Shown: positions 49,892 to 59,349 of the stretch, one piece after another
Layout: the number at the start of each line of letters is the position of its first letter
Numbering within the stretch: the stretch's first letter is position 1
Assembly (NCBI GenBank): GCA_903822435.1
Contig: CAIJPE010000320.1
Span: forward strand, 50,419 to 114,418
Length of the DNA: 64,000 nt
Direction: 5' to 3'
From: an uncultured beta proteobacterium
Lineage (GTDB): Bacteria > Pseudomonadota > Gammaproteobacteria > Burkholderiales > Burkholderiaceae_C
Notes under the pieces: generated by a model
The model's database searches: none
What the model was told of the DNA's origin: nothing
What the model saw: only the letters and a program-made list of their open reading frames with translations
Position numbers and translations under genes: made by a program

Positions 49892-50743
49892 ATGTCCGCC
49901 CTTTCCAAGACCCCGATCGCGATCGCGCTGCTCGCCCTGGCATCCGCCGGCCATGCTGCCGATTGGAGCGACACCTCGATCGGCTACCGCACCGGCAGCA
50001 AGTTCGCCGAGCCCTTCAACAACACCAGCATCAAGAAGAACATCTTCGACCTGAACCACGTCAGTGGCTACAAGTACGGCAGCAACTTCTTCAACGTCGA
50101 CTACCTGATTTCCGACAGTAACGACCCCGCCGGCGCGGGCTCGACCAACGGCGCGACCGAGGTCTACATCGTCTACCGCAACACGCTGGACCTCGACAAG
50201 GCGCTGGGCATGCCCATGAAGTTCGGCATCGTCCGCAACCTCGGCGTGACCGCTGGCTTCGACGTCAACACCAAGACCGACGCCGGCTACAACTCCAAGA
50301 AGCGCATGTTCGTCCTGGGCCCGACCGTCATGTTCGACGTGCCCGGTTTCCTGAACGTCAGCCTGGTGCAACTGTGGGAAAGCAACGCGCCCTACAACAC
50401 CTTCTCCAACACCAGCACGCCGCGCTACAGCTACGACCCGCACCCGATGCTCACCGCGGCCTGGGGCATCCCGCTGGGCGCCACCGGCCTGTCCTTCGAA
50501 GGCTTCTTCAACCTGATCGCCTCGAAGGGCAAGAACGAGTTCGGCGGCGACACCGCGCGCGAGACCAACTTCGACGGCCAGATCATGTACGACCTGGGCG
50601 CGTTGGCCGGCGCCAAGGGCAAGTTCAAGGTGGGCATCGAATACCAGTACTGGAAGAACAAGTTCGGCAACGACTCGAGCGGTGCGGCTGGCGTGGGCGC
50701 CTTCGCCAAGACCACGATGCTTCGTGCCGAGTATCACTTCTGA
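49892..50743 (+). CDS. Tsx-like nucleoside-specific outer membrane channel
   Basis: A 283-residue outer-membrane beta-barrel of the Tsx/OmpK superfamily. A signal peptide (IAIALLALASAGHA) precedes DWSDTSIGYRTGSKFAEPFNN, the family's typical N-terminal motif. The rest shows strand-rich alternation and ends with a terminal Phe (RAEYHF). AGAGGAAG is just upstream of the ATG. Tsx-type channels let nucleosides through the outer membrane, which fits its position between guaD and a nucleoside-type ABC transporter. Confidence 0.85.
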   Translation: MSALSKTPIAIALLALASAGHAADWSDTSIGYRTGSKFAEPFNNTSIKKNIFDLNHVSGYKYGSNFFNVDYLISDSNDPAGAGSTNGATEVYIVYRNTLDLDKALGMPMKFGIVRNLGVTAGFDVNTKTDAGYNSKKRMFVLGPTVMFDVPGFLNVSLVQLWESNAPYNTFSNTSTPRYSYDPHPMLTAAWGIPLGATGLSFEGFFNLIASKGKNEFGGDTARETNFDGQIMYDLGALAGAKGKFKVGIEYQYWKNKFGNDSSGAAGVGAFAKTTMLRAEYHF

Positions 50744-50891
50744 TGCACCGTGATGCCACCCGCGAGGGTGGCTGCGCCTGCCGAGCCTGCCGGGTTGCCT
50801 GGCGGCTTGGCAATAGGCGCAATCCTGGTAAGCGTTCGCTGCCGGCGGGGGTCTAATCCACCACCTGCCGGCCGCAGCCACAGGCCAGCCC

Positions 50892-52400
50892 ATGCTCCGA
50901 CTCGAACTCACCGGCATCAGCAAGCAGTACCCCGCGGTCCGCGCCAACGACCGCGTGGCGCTGCGCGTGCAACCGGGCGAGATCCACGCGGTGTTGGGCG
51001 AAAACGGCGCCGGCAAGAGCACCATGATGAAGATCATCTATGGTGCCGTGCAGCCCGATGAGGGCGAGATCCGCTGGAACGGCCAGCCCGTGACCATCAA
51101 GAGCCCGGCCGAAGCACGGCACCTGGGCGTCAGCATGGTCTACCAGCACTTTTCGCTGTTCGACACCCTCACTGCGGCCGAGAACGTGTGGCTGGGCCTG
51201 GACAAGACCCTGAGCCTGGCCGAAGTGGCCCAGCGCATCGGCGAGGTGGCCCACACTTACGGCCTGGACGTCGATGCCCAGCGCCCCGTGCACACCCTGA
51301 GCGTGGGCGAGCGACAGCGTGTGGAAATCGTGCGCGCGCTGCTGACCGAGCCGCAACTGCTCATCCTGGACGAGCCGACGTCGGTGCTCACCCCGCAGGC
51401 CGTGGACAAGCTCTTCGTCACCTTGCGGCAACTCAGCGACCGCGGCTGCAGCATCCTCTATATCAGCCACAAGCTCGACGAGATCCGCGCGCTGTGCCAC
51501 CACTGCACGGTGATGCGCGGCGGCAAGGTCACCGGCGAGGTCGACCCTCGCACCGAGACCAACGCCGGGCTGTCTCGGCTCATGATCGGCGCCGAGCCGC
51601 CGCCGCTGCAGCACCGGCCGAGCAAGGCCGGCCCCGCCGTGCTGACCGTGGACCGGCTCAGCCTGCAGCGGCAGGACCCCTTTGCGATGGACCTGCAGGA
51701 CGTCTCGTTCGAGGTGCGGGCCGGTGAGATCGTGGGCATCGCCGGGGTCAGCGGCAACGGCCAGCAAGAGCTCATGGCCGCGCTCTCGGGCGAAGACCCG
51801 CGCGGCGCGGCCGGTAGCGTCAGGCTTTCCGGCACCGACATCGCCCAGGCCGACCCGCGCAGCCGGCGCGCCCTGGGACTGCATTTCGTGCCCGAAGAAC
51901 GTCTGGGCCGCGGGGCCGTGCCCTTGCTCAGCCTGGCGCAGAACACCCTGCTCACCCGCACCGAAACCGTGTCGCGCTCGGGCTGGATCCACACCAGCCG
52001 GGTGCAGCGACTGGCGCAAGAGCTCATCGCGCGCTTCAACGTCAAGGCCGGCGGCCCCAATGCCACCGCCAAGAGCCTGTCGGGCGGCAACCTGCAGAAG
52101 TTCATCGTCGGTCGCGAGATCGCCGCCGGGCCGAAGCTGCTGATCGTCAGCCAGCCCACCTGGGGCGTGGACGTGGGGGCGGCCGCGCAGATCCGAGGCG
52201 AACTGCTGCAACTGCGCGACGAAGGCTGTGCGCTGCTGATCGTCAGCGAGGAGCTCGACGAACTGTTCGAGATCAGCGACCGGCTGTTGGTCATCGCCAA
52301 GGGCCGCGTGTCGCCCAGCCTGCCCACGGCGCAGGCCACGCCCATGCAGATCGGCGAGTGGATGTCGGGGTTGTGGCAACCCGCCGCCGCCGCGGCCTGA
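50892..52400 (+). CDS. ABC transporter ATP-binding protein, BMP/nucleoside type
   Basis: A 502-residue double ABC ATPase of the kind paired with BMP-family lipoproteins (NupA/RfuB group). Walker A in the first half is GENGAGKSTMMKIIYG, the signature is LSVGERQRVEIVRALL and Walker B is LLILDEPTS. The second half has EIVGIAGVSGNGQQEL, a degenerate P-loop as is usual in this group, and LSGGNLQKFIVGREI with Walker B-like LLIVSQPTWG. It energises uptake, probably of purine nucleosides. It is followed by two permease genes and a BMP lipoprotein gene, all on the plus strand. Confidence 0.92.
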   Translation: MLRLELTGISKQYPAVRANDRVALRVQPGEIHAVLGENGAGKSTMMKIIYGAVQPDEGEIRWNGQPVTIKSPAEARHLGVSMVYQHFSLFDTLTAAENVWLGLDKTLSLAEVAQRIGEVAHTYGLDVDAQRPVHTLSVGERQRVEIVRALLTEPQLLILDEPTSVLTPQAVDKLFVTLRQLSDRGCSILYISHKLDEIRALCHHCTVMRGGKVTGEVDPRTETNAGLSRLMIGAEPPPLQHRPSKAGPAVLTVDRLSLQRQDPFAMDLQDVSFEVRAGEIVGIAGVSGNGQQELMAALSGEDPRGAAGSVRLSGTDIAQADPRSRRALGLHFVPEERLGRGAVPLLSLAQNTLLTRTETVSRSGWIHTSRVQRLAQELIARFNVKAGGPNATAKSLSGGNLQKFIVGREIAAGPKLLIVSQPTWGVDVGAAAQIRGELLQLRDEGCALLIVSEELDELFEISDRLLVIAKGRVSPSLPTAQATPMQIGEWMSGLWQPAAAAA

Positions 52401-52419
52401 CAGCCCCCGCAGGCCGCCC

Positions 52420-53538
52420 ATGTTCAAACTCGAAGCCCGGCCCCAACCGTCGCGCCTGATGTCCATGGCCTCGCCTGTGATGGCGCTGCTGGTCACGGTG
52501 GTCATCGGCGTGGGCCTGTTCGTGCTGCTGGGCAAGGACCCGGTGCGCGGCCTTCAGGTGTTCTTCGTGGAGCCGCTCAAGAGCACGTACGCACTGGGTG
52601 AGCTCTCGGTCAAGGCCACGCCGCTGATCCTGATCGCACTGGGCCTGGCCGTGTGCTTCCGCTCCAACGTCTTCAACATCGGAGCCGAAGGCCAGTACAT
52701 CATGGGCGCCCTGGCGGCCGGCTGGGTAGCGATGCAGGCCGGCGGCCCGGCCACCGCCTGGATGGGCAAGGGCATCGTCATCCCCATCCTGCTGGCCGGC
52801 GTGCTGGGCGGCATGTTCTGGGCGGCGGTGGTCGCCGTGCTGCGAGACACCTGGAACGCCAATGAGATCCTGGTCAGCCTGATGCTGGTGTACGTGGCCG
52901 AGCAGATCCTGGTCTACCTCGTCAACGGGCCCTGGATGGACCCCGACGGCCACAACTTCCCGCAGAGCATCACCTTCCTGCCGGTCACGCGCATTCCGCG
53001 GCTGGTGCAGGGGCTGCGCGCCCACATCGGGGTGTTCATCGCGCTGGCGTCGGTGGGCATCCTGTGGGCCTTCATGTTCCGCACCTACCGCGGCTTTGCG
53101 CTGCAGGTGGGCGGCATGGCGCCTGCGGCGGCGCGGTACGCCGGCTTTTCCTCGCGGGCCGCGCTGTGGACGGCGCTGCTGCTGTCGGGCGGCATGGCGG
53201 GCCTGGCCGGGGGCCTGGAAGCCGCCGGGCCGCTGGGCCAGCTCACGCCCTACATCCCGGCCGGCTACGGCTTCGCGGCCATCATCGTGGCCTACGTCGG
53301 CCGGCTGCACCCGGTGGGCATCATCTTCTCGGGCATCCTGATGAGCATGTTCTACATCGGGGGCGAACTCTCGCAGTCGCGGCTGGGCCTGCCCAAGTCG
53401 CTGACCGGCGTGTTTCAGGGCATGCTGCTGTTCACGCTGCTGGCCTGCGACACCCTCATCGTCTACCGCATCCGCTGGCAGCGCGCGCCCTCGGCACGCC
53501 CTGTGGCGGCGGCACCCACCGTGACCCGGGAGGCCTGA
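52420..53538 (+). CDS. ABC transporter permease 1, nucleoside type
   Basis: A 372-residue inner-membrane permease of the BPD_transp_2 family (as in NupP/BmpA systems). It has many hydrophobic segments, including LMSMASPVMALLVTVVIGVGLFVLLG and the conserved FNIGAEGQYIMGALAAGWV, and the GGMAGLAGGLEAAGPLGQLTP and AYVGRLHPVGII segments. Its stop overlaps the start of permease 2 by one base (TGATG), so the two are translationally coupled. It begins 19 bp after the ATPase gene. Confidence 0.92.
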   Translation: MFKLEARPQPSRLMSMASPVMALLVTVVIGVGLFVLLGKDPVRGLQVFFVEPLKSTYALGELSVKATPLILIALGLAVCFRSNVFNIGAEGQYIMGALAAGWVAMQAGGPATAWMGKGIVIPILLAGVLGGMFWAAVVAVLRDTWNANEILVSLMLVYVAEQILVYLVNGPWMDPDGHNFPQSITFLPVTRIPRLVQGLRAHIGVFIALASVGILWAFMFRTYRGFALQVGGMAPAAARYAGFSSRAALWTALLLSGGMAGLAGGLEAAGPLGQLTPYIPAGYGFAAIIVAYVGRLHPVGIIFSGILMSMFYIGGELSQSRLGLPKSLTGVFQGMLLFTLLACDTLIVYRIRWQRAPSARPVAAAPTVTREA

Positions 53539-54464
53539 TGGAAGGCGAAGGCTTCGCGCTCTTGCTGGCGGCCACGCTGAACGCGGGCACGGTACTGGCC
53601 ATCGCCGGCCTGGGGCTGCTCGTCAACGAACGGGCCGGCGTGGTCAACCTGGGCGCCGAGGGGCTGATGCTCATCGCCGCCATCGCCGGCTTTGCCACGG
53701 CCGTACAGACCGGCAGCGACCTGCTGGCCTTCGGCGCCGGCGCCCTGGCCGGCGGGCTGATGGCCGCCATCTTCGGCTGGCTGGTGATCTGGCTGAACAC
53801 CAACCAGGTGGCCACCGGGCTGGCACTCAGCCTGTTCGGCAGCGGCTTCTCGGCCTTCGTGGGCATCGGCTACGTGTCCGAGAAACTGCCCTCGCGGCCG
53901 CACTTCAGCATCCCGGTGCTGGCCGACCTGCCCTTCATCGGGCCGGCGCTGTTCCGCCAGCACCCGATGGTCTACGCCGCCATGGCGCTGACGGTGGGGC
54001 TGGGCTGGTTCCTGTACCGCTCGCGGGCCGGGCTGGTGCTGCGCGCCATCGGCGAATCGCCGGAATCCGCGCACGCGCTGGGCTACCCGGTGCGCAAGAT
54101 CCGCCTGGCCGCCGTGGTGGTGGGCGGCGCCTTGTGCGGCGTGTCGGGCGCCTACATCTCGGTGGTGTACACACCGCTGTGGATCGAGGGCATGGTGGCC
54201 GGCAAGGGCTGGATCGCCCTGGCCCTGACCACCTTTGCCACCTGGCGGCCCGCCCGGCTGCTGCTGGGCGCCTACCTCTTCGGCGGCGTGACCATGCTGC
54301 AGTTCCACCTGCAAAGCCAGGGCGTGCAGATCCCCAGCCAGTTCCTCACCATGCTGCCCTACCTGGCCACCGTGGTGGTGCTGGTGCTCATCTCGCGCAA
54401 TGCCGCGTTCATCAAAGTCAACATGCCGGCCTCGCTGGGCAAGCCATTTTTCCCGGGGTCCTGA
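53538..54464 (+). CDS. ABC transporter permease 2, nucleoside type
   Basis: A 308-residue second permease of the same BPD_transp_2 family. Visible parts are TLNAGTVLAIAGLGLLVNERAGVVNLGAEGLMLIAAIAG, NTNQVATGLALSLFGSGFSAFVG, and RAIGESPESAHALGYPVRKIRLAAVVVGGALCGVSGAY. The ATG at 53538 shares its A with the stop of permease 1. The BMP lipoprotein gene follows after 60 bp. Together the products form the membrane pore of the uptake system. Confidence 0.92.
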   Translation: MEGEGFALLLAATLNAGTVLAIAGLGLLVNERAGVVNLGAEGLMLIAAIAGFATAVQTGSDLLAFGAGALAGGLMAAIFGWLVIWLNTNQVATGLALSLFGSGFSAFVGIGYVSEKLPSRPHFSIPVLADLPFIGPALFRQHPMVYAAMALTVGLGWFLYRSRAGLVLRAIGESPESAHALGYPVRKIRLAAVVVGGALCGVSGAYISVVYTPLWIEGMVAGKGWIALALTTFATWRPARLLLGAYLFGGVTMLQFHLQSQGVQIPSQFLTMLPYLATVVVLVLISRNAAFIKVNMPASLGKPFFPGS

Positions 54465-54524
54465 AGGCGCAACGCCGCCGGCCCCATGTGTCTCGCGTCC
54501 CATCCACCACAGGAGAGAGTTTCC

Positions 54525-55691
54525 ATGACCGACCCCCACAAGCGCTCGCTGCTTCGGCTGGCTAGCTGGTCCACCCTGGCTGCCGCGGCGGCCCTGGTGG
54601 GCTGCGGCAAGAAGGAAGAACCCGCGCCGCCGCCCGTGGCTGCCGCATCCGCCCCGGCTTCGGCCCCGGCCAAGGCCGAGCCGCTGAAGATCGCCTTCGC
54701 CTACCTGGGCCCCGCCGGCGACCACGGCTGGACCTTTGCTCACGACACCGCCCGCAAGGCCATCGAGAAGGAATTCGGCGACAAGATCGTCACCAGCTTC
54801 GTCGAGAACGTGCCCGAATCGGCCGACGCCGAGCGGATCTTCCGCGACATGGCCAGCCAGGGCAACAAGCTGATCTTCGGCACCAGCTTCGGCTACATGG
54901 AGCCCATGCTCAAGGTGGCCGAGGATTTCAAGGACACCAAGTTCGAGCACGCCACCGGCTACAAGCAGACCGACAACCTGCGCAGCTACGACAGCCGCAG
55001 CTACATGGGCGCCTACATGGCCGGCATCATTGCCGGCAAGATGACCAAGACCAACACGCTGGGCGTGGTGGGCTCCATCGCCGTGCCCGAGGTCATTCGC
55101 AACATCAATGCCTACACCCTGGGTGCACAGAGCGTGAACCCCAAGATCAAGACCAAGGTGGTCTGGGTCGGCAGCTGGTTCGATCCCCCGAAGGAAACCG
55201 AAGCCGCGCAGTCGCTGATCAACGGCGGTGCCGACGTGCTGTTGCAGAACACCGACTCCACCGCGGTGCTGCAGACGGCCGAGAAGAACAAGAAGTACGC
55301 CTTCGGCTGGGACAGCGACATGTCCAAGTTCGCGCCTGAAGCCCATCTGGCCTCGGCCATCATCAACTGGACCCCGTACTACAGCAAGGCCGTGAAGGAT
55401 GTGCTGGAAGGCACCTGGACCGGCAAGACCGCCACGTGGTGGGGCGTGAAGGAAGGCGCCAACGACATCGTCGCGATCAGCGACAAGGTGCCGGCCGACG
55501 TCAAGGAGCTGGTCGCCAAGACCAAGGCCGGGTTGGCCGATGGCTCGGTGGACGTCTTCAAGGCGCCGTTGATCGGCCAGGACGGCAAGCCCGCGCTGAA
55601 GCAAGGCGAGACGGCCGACGACAAGTTCCTGGGCGGCATGCTGTTCTACGTCAAGGGTGTCGACGGCAAGGTGCCGAGCGACAAGAAGTAG
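54525..55691 (+). CDS. BMP-family ABC transporter substrate-binding lipoprotein
   Basis: A 388-residue lipoprotein of the BMP/Med family, binding purine nucleosides or similar compounds. The signal ends in the lipobox ALVGC and is followed by a Pro/Ala linker (EEPAPPPVAAASAPASAPAKAEP). The binding domain begins KIAFAYLGPAGDHGWTFAHD and contains GTSFGYMEPMLKVAEDFKDTKFEHATG, VVGSIAVPEVIRNINAYTLGAQSVNP and WFDPPKETEAAQSLINGGADVLLQNTDSTAVL. The start is supported by AGGAGAGAG. It is the last gene of the transporter set, with a hairpin just beyond. Confidence 0.93.
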   Translation: MTDPHKRSLLRLASWSTLAAAAALVGCGKKEEPAPPPVAAASAPASAPAKAEPLKIAFAYLGPAGDHGWTFAHDTARKAIEKEFGDKIVTSFVENVPESADAERIFRDMASQGNKLIFGTSFGYMEPMLKVAEDFKDTKFEHATGYKQTDNLRSYDSRSYMGAYMAGIIAGKMTKTNTLGVVGSIAVPEVIRNINAYTLGAQSVNPKIKTKVVWVGSWFDPPKETEAAQSLINGGADVLLQNTDSTAVLQTAEKNKKYAFGWDSDMSKFAPEAHLASAIINWTPYYSKAVKDVLEGTWTGKTATWWGVKEGANDIVAISDKVPADVKELVAKTKAGLADGSVDVFKAPLIGQDGKPALKQGETADDKFLGGMLFYVKGVDGKVPSDKK

Positions 55692-55704
55692 GCCGCGTGA
55701 TCCG

Positions 55705-55727
55705 GGGCCGCGTGCCTTGCGCGGCCC
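55705..55727 (+). terminator. Hairpin after the BMP lipoprotein gene
   Basis: GGGCCGCG and CGCGGCCC form a perfect 8-bp stem with a 7-base loop, 13 bp beyond the stop. There is no U-run; it is a weak terminator candidate. Confidence 0.45.
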
Positions 55728-55815
55728 TGGTCTGGCATCATCGCCCTGGCCCAGCGCACCACCGACAGCCCTGCAGTTCCATGCAGGCGGGTGGTGCGCA
55801 ACCCAGGAGACAAGC

Positions 55816-57060
55816 ATGCCCATCCCCCGACGCGCGGCACTCATTGCCGGCGCCCTGACGCTGGCCTTCGCCAACGCGGCCATGGCCGCGGAGACCGTCA
55901 AGATCGCTTTCATCGATGTCCTCTCGGGGCCCTTCGCGGCGGCCGGTGAAGGCTCGCTGAAGCAGCTGCGCGAAGTGGTCAGCCAGATGAACGCCGCCAG
56001 CGCCCCCACCGATCCCAAGTTCGAGATCGTCGCCTTCGACGGCAGGGGCACACCGCAGGAGAGCCTGACCATGCTGAAGTCGGCTTCCGACCAGGGCATC
56101 CGCTACATCACCCAGGGTGGCGGCTCGGGGGTGGCCTTTGCGCTGGTCGAGGCCTTGAACAAGATCGCCGACCGCGAACCCCAGAAGTCGGCGCTGTTCC
56201 TGAACTACTCGGCCATGGACCCGGGCCTGACCAATGACAAGTGCAGTTTCTGGCATTTCCGCTTCTACCCATCCAGCGAGATGAAGATCGAGGCGCTGAC
56301 CACCTACCTCAAGACGCGCCCCGACGTGAAGAAGGTGTACCTGCTCAACCAGAACTACACCCACGGCCAGCAGGTCTCCAAGGCCTCACGCGCTTACCTC
56401 GCGCGCAAGCGGCCCGATGTGGAGATCGTGGGCGACGACTTCGTGCCCATCGCCCAGGTGCGTGATTTTTCGCCCTACATCGCCAAGATCAAGGCTTCCG
56501 GCGCCGACACCGTCATCACCTCCAACTGGGGCAGCGACCTGGGCCTGCTGTTCAAGGCGGCCAAGGACTTCGGCCTGAACGTCAACTTCTTCACCATGAA
56601 CGCCAACAACCCGGGCATCCCGGCGCAGCTGGGCTCGTGGGGCGCGGACAAGGTGGGCGTGATCTGGAACTGGGGCCATAACGCGCCCACGCCCGAACTG
56701 GAGAAGTTCTACGTGGCCTACAAGAAGAAGTACAACGAAGACTTCATCTTCGCCGCGCACTGGAACAGCATGCACATGCTGCTGGACGCGATGCGCAAGG
56801 CCAAGTCGACCGACCCCAAGGCGGTGGGTTTCGCCCTGGAAGGCATGCACTACAAGAGCCCGCTGGGCGAGATCGAGATGCGCAAGACCGACCACCAGCT
56901 GCAGGCCCCGCTGTACCTGGGCATCTGGGCCAAGCAAGGTACCAAGGGCGTGAAGTACGACGCCGAGAACACCGGCTACGGCTTCCGCTCGGAGGCCGTG
57001 TGGGACTCTTACGTGGCCTCGCAGCCCACTTCGTGCCAGATGGTGCGCCCGGCCAACTGA
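55816..57060 (+). CDS. Branched-chain amino acid-type ABC substrate-binding protein
   Basis: A 414-residue periplasmic binding protein of the LivJ/Peripla_BP_6 type. It has a signal peptide (ALIAGALTLAFANAAMA), then TVKIAFIDVLSGPFAAAGEGSLKQLREVV, a typical FDGRGTPQESLTMLKSASDQGIRYI, and the segment YLLNQNYTHGQQVSKASRAYLARKRPD. AGGAGACAAGC precedes ATG 55816. No permease or ATPase of the LIV type is adjacent, so the protein works with components elsewhere or is an orphan receptor. It ends seven bases from the stop of a convergent acyl-CoA synthetase. Confidence 0.9.
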   Translation: MPIPRRAALIAGALTLAFANAAMAAETVKIAFIDVLSGPFAAAGEGSLKQLREVVSQMNAASAPTDPKFEIVAFDGRGTPQESLTMLKSASDQGIRYITQGGGSGVAFALVEALNKIADREPQKSALFLNYSAMDPGLTNDKCSFWHFRFYPSSEMKIEALTTYLKTRPDVKKVYLLNQNYTHGQQVSKASRAYLARKRPDVEIVGDDFVPIAQVRDFSPYIAKIKASGADTVITSNWGSDLGLLFKAAKDFGLNVNFFTMNANNPGIPAQLGSWGADKVGVIWNWGHNAPTPELEKFYVAYKKKYNEDFIFAAHWNSMHMLLDAMRKAKSTDPKAVGFALEGMHYKSPLGEIEMRKTDHQLQAPLYLGIWAKQGTKGVKYDAENTGYGFRSEAVWDSYVASQPTSCQMVRPAN

Positions 57061-57067
57061 GGGCGGC

Positions 57068-58930
57068 TCACACCGCCGCCACGTCGGCCTCGAACAGATA
57101 GGCCGACAAGGCTTGCCGGATCGCCGGCACGGTGGCTTCGGCCACCGCCGGCACCCCCACGCTCACCCGCATGCCGCGGCGCCCGCCTTCGCGGACCTGC
57201 ACCTGCGCGTCGGCCACGCCCAGCTGCTGCTGCACCACGCGCCGGACCAGGCGGGCAGCGGCATCGCAGCGCAACTGCGGCTTGTAGATCTTGCCCACCG
57301 AGGTCAGCGGGATGGCATCGATGATGTGGATCTGCTTGGGCCAGGCCGGCCGCTCGCCGATGGTCTGCTGGGCATGGTCCTGCAACTCGTCCTCGCTGGC
57401 CGTAAAACCCGGCCGCAGCGCCACGTAGCAGACGGGCAGCTCGCCGGCATAGGCATCGGGCATGCCCACGGCCGCAGCCAGCGCCACCGCCGGATGGGTG
57501 GCAATCGCGTTCTCGATCATCAACGGGTCGATGTTGTGGCCGCTGCGGATGATCAGGTCCTTGGCGCGGCCGGCGATGTGGATGCAGCCGTCCTCGTCCA
57601 GGTAGCCCAGGTCGCCGCTGTTGAGCGCGCCGTCCTGGAACACTCCCGCATCGTGCTCGGGGTTGCGGTAGCCGGGCGAGACATGGGGCCCTTCGATGGT
57701 GATGACGCCGATCTCGCCGCGCGGGCAGGCCGCACCCAGCCGCCCGCCGGCCTCGAGCTGCCGGACCACCACCCGGGTGTAGGGCAGTGCCCAGCCGACC
57801 GAGCCCACGTGGCCGCTGCCGGCCACGGGGTCGATGGCGATCAGGCCCGAGGCCTCGGTCATGCCGTAGACCTCGAACAGGCCGCGCCCCGTGAGCTGGC
57901 GGAAGCGTTCGCCCACGGCCGGCGGCAGCGACGCCGCGCCGCAGAAGCCGGCGCGCACGCAGCCGATGTCGGCGTCTCCGATGGGTACGTCCAGAACGGC
58001 GCCCACCGAGGTCGGCACAGCCCCCACCAGCGTGGCACCGTACTGGCTGGCCAGCCGCCAGAAGCCCTGGACCATGGACGGCGTGCGCAGCCCGCCCGGC
58101 GACATGATCAGCAAGCTGACACCCGCCATGAAGGCGCTGAGCGCGCAGAAGATGGTGCCGCCCACGTGAAACAGGGGCAGCGTGGCGGTCAGGGTGTCGG
58201 TGGGCTGCATGTTGGCCAGTGCGGCCCCACCGAAGGCGGCCGTCAGCTGGCTGCGGTGCGTGTGGGCCACCAGCTTGGGCGTGCCCGTGGTTCCGCCGGT
58301 GTGGAAGTATGCAGCCACGTCAGCATCACGGCCAGGCTCGCCGAAGACGAGCCGGTCACCCGGCTGTTCGCGCAGGGCGGCGTGGAAATCCACCACGCCC
58401 GGCTCGAGCGGCTGCCCGGGAGAGCCCACGCGCAACAGGATCAGGCCGGGCACCTGCTCACGCAGGGCCAGGGCCTTCTGCCAGATGTCCAGCACCGGAT
58501 GCGGCCCCAGCGCCACCAGGATGCGCGCCCCCGAGGCCTTGAGCAAGCCCGCGATGTGCTCGGTCTGCAGCAGGAAGTTGATGGGCACGGCGTAGCCGGC
58601 CGTCTCGGCACCCCACAGCGCGGCATGGGTCTCGATCAGGGCGGGCAGCAGCGTGGCCACGCCAGGCCGCGGTCCGGCCAGCGCGCTGAACAGGTTGGCG
58701 GCACGCCGCACTTCGTCCAGCAGTCCGGCGTAGCTCAGCCGGCGGGGCACTTCGTCCGGGGCCCCGGTCATCAATTGGGTCAGGGCGATGCGCTCCGGGT
58801 CGCGGGCTGCCGCGCCGATGAACAGATCCAGCACTCTGCGCTCCGGCAGGCGCTCCTCCAGCGTCAGGTCGGCTTCGAAGCGCAGCAGATCATCGCGGCT
58901 TCGAATAGGGGATGACGGGAGCACAGCCAT
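57068..58930 (-). CDS. Acyl-CoA synthetase (ANL family)
   Basis: A 620-residue AMP-forming ligase that activates an organic acid to its CoA thioester. The motifs are YFHTGGTTGTPKLVAHTH, GTIFCALSAF, VYGMTEASGLIAID and the C-terminal SVGKIYKPQLRCDAA. It is longer at the C-terminus than standard ligases, with an extra tail (VSVGVPAVAEATVPAIRQALSAYLFEADVAAV). The ATG is at 58930; a GTG at 58942 would add four residues. It is convergent with a binding protein gene and is unlike the AlkK-type ligase at 2301, sharing only the superfamily. The substrate is unknown. Confidence 0.87.
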   Translation of the reverse strand: MAVLPSSPIRSRDDLLRFEADLTLEERLPERRVLDLFIGAAARDPERIALTQLMTGAPDEVPRRLSYAGLLDEVRRAANLFSALAGPRPGVATLLPALIETHAALWGAETAGYAVPINFLLQTEHIAGLLKASGARILVALGPHPVLDIWQKALALREQVPGLILLRVGSPGQPLEPGVVDFHAALREQPGDRLVFGEPGRDADVAAYFHTGGTTGTPKLVAHTHRSQLTAAFGGAALANMQPTDTLTATLPLFHVGGTIFCALSAFMAGVSLLIMSPGGLRTPSMVQGFWRLASQYGATLVGAVPTSVGAVLDVPIGDADIGCVRAGFCGAASLPPAVGERFRQLTGRGLFEVYGMTEASGLIAIDPVAGSGHVGSVGWALPYTRVVVRQLEAGGRLGAACPRGEIGVITIEGPHVSPGYRNPEHDAGVFQDGALNSGDLGYLDEDGCIHIAGRAKDLIIRSGHNIDPLMIENAIATHPAVALAAAVGMPDAYAGELPVCYVALRPGFTASEDELQDHAQQTIGERPAWPKQIHIIDAIPLTSVGKIYKPQLRCDAAARLVRRVVQQQLGVADAQVQVREGGRRGMRVSVGVPAVAEATVPAIRQALSAYLFEADVAAV

Positions 58931-59043
58931 GGCATCGGGCACCGCAGAGGTGTGGAAGCAGATACCTTAGCCGGGCCGCCGCAGCCTGGCAGCCCACATC
59001 AACCCGTAGAACCCCGGGCCCCGCTCAAGGGCCCCGGTTCAAC

Positions 59044-59172
59044 TCACTTGATGTGGTGGACGAGCCACAAGAACATGGCCAAGGTGCTCATCGCGCCTGT
59101 AAAAAGGGCAATGCCCATGCCATAGGCCCTTGTCGTCTTGGCCCTCGCCTCTGCGGCCAGATTCTGGTTCAT
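59044..59172 (-). CDS. Small membrane protein, 42 aa
   Basis: A 42-residue ORF with AGGAG 7 bases upstream of its ATG. It begins MNQNLAAEARAKTTRAYG, is followed by one hydrophobic segment (MGIALFTGAMSTLAMFLWLV) and ends HHIK. The hydrophilic basic N-terminus and single span are typical of a small inner-membrane peptide. It lies between an acyl-CoA synthetase (upstream end at 58930) and a divergent methyltransferase gene. Support comes from the good ribosome-binding site and the coherent span; no homologue is recognised. Confidence 0.55.
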   Translation of the reverse strand: MNQNLAAEARAKTTRAYGMGIALFTGAMSTLAMFLWLVHHIK

Positions 59173-59349
59173 CGCTACTCCTGTTCAGTGTTTCGAGTTT
59201 AGGGGCCTGCAGGCCAATCGGGCAACGTGTGCTTAGCACATTTTGCAGGCTCACTGTACGACGACTACGGGCCTTGCGGCCGGGCATGGCCCTCGATACA
59301 CCCAAAACGCCCATGGCAGACTGACCCGATTCCAAACGAGGAGCCCGCC

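Noticed and set aside
59233..59245. Small dyad TGTGC-TTA-GCACA near the 42-aa gene
   Set aside because: Only five bp per arm and spacing unlike the 17-bp palindrome at 32728, so it may be chance.
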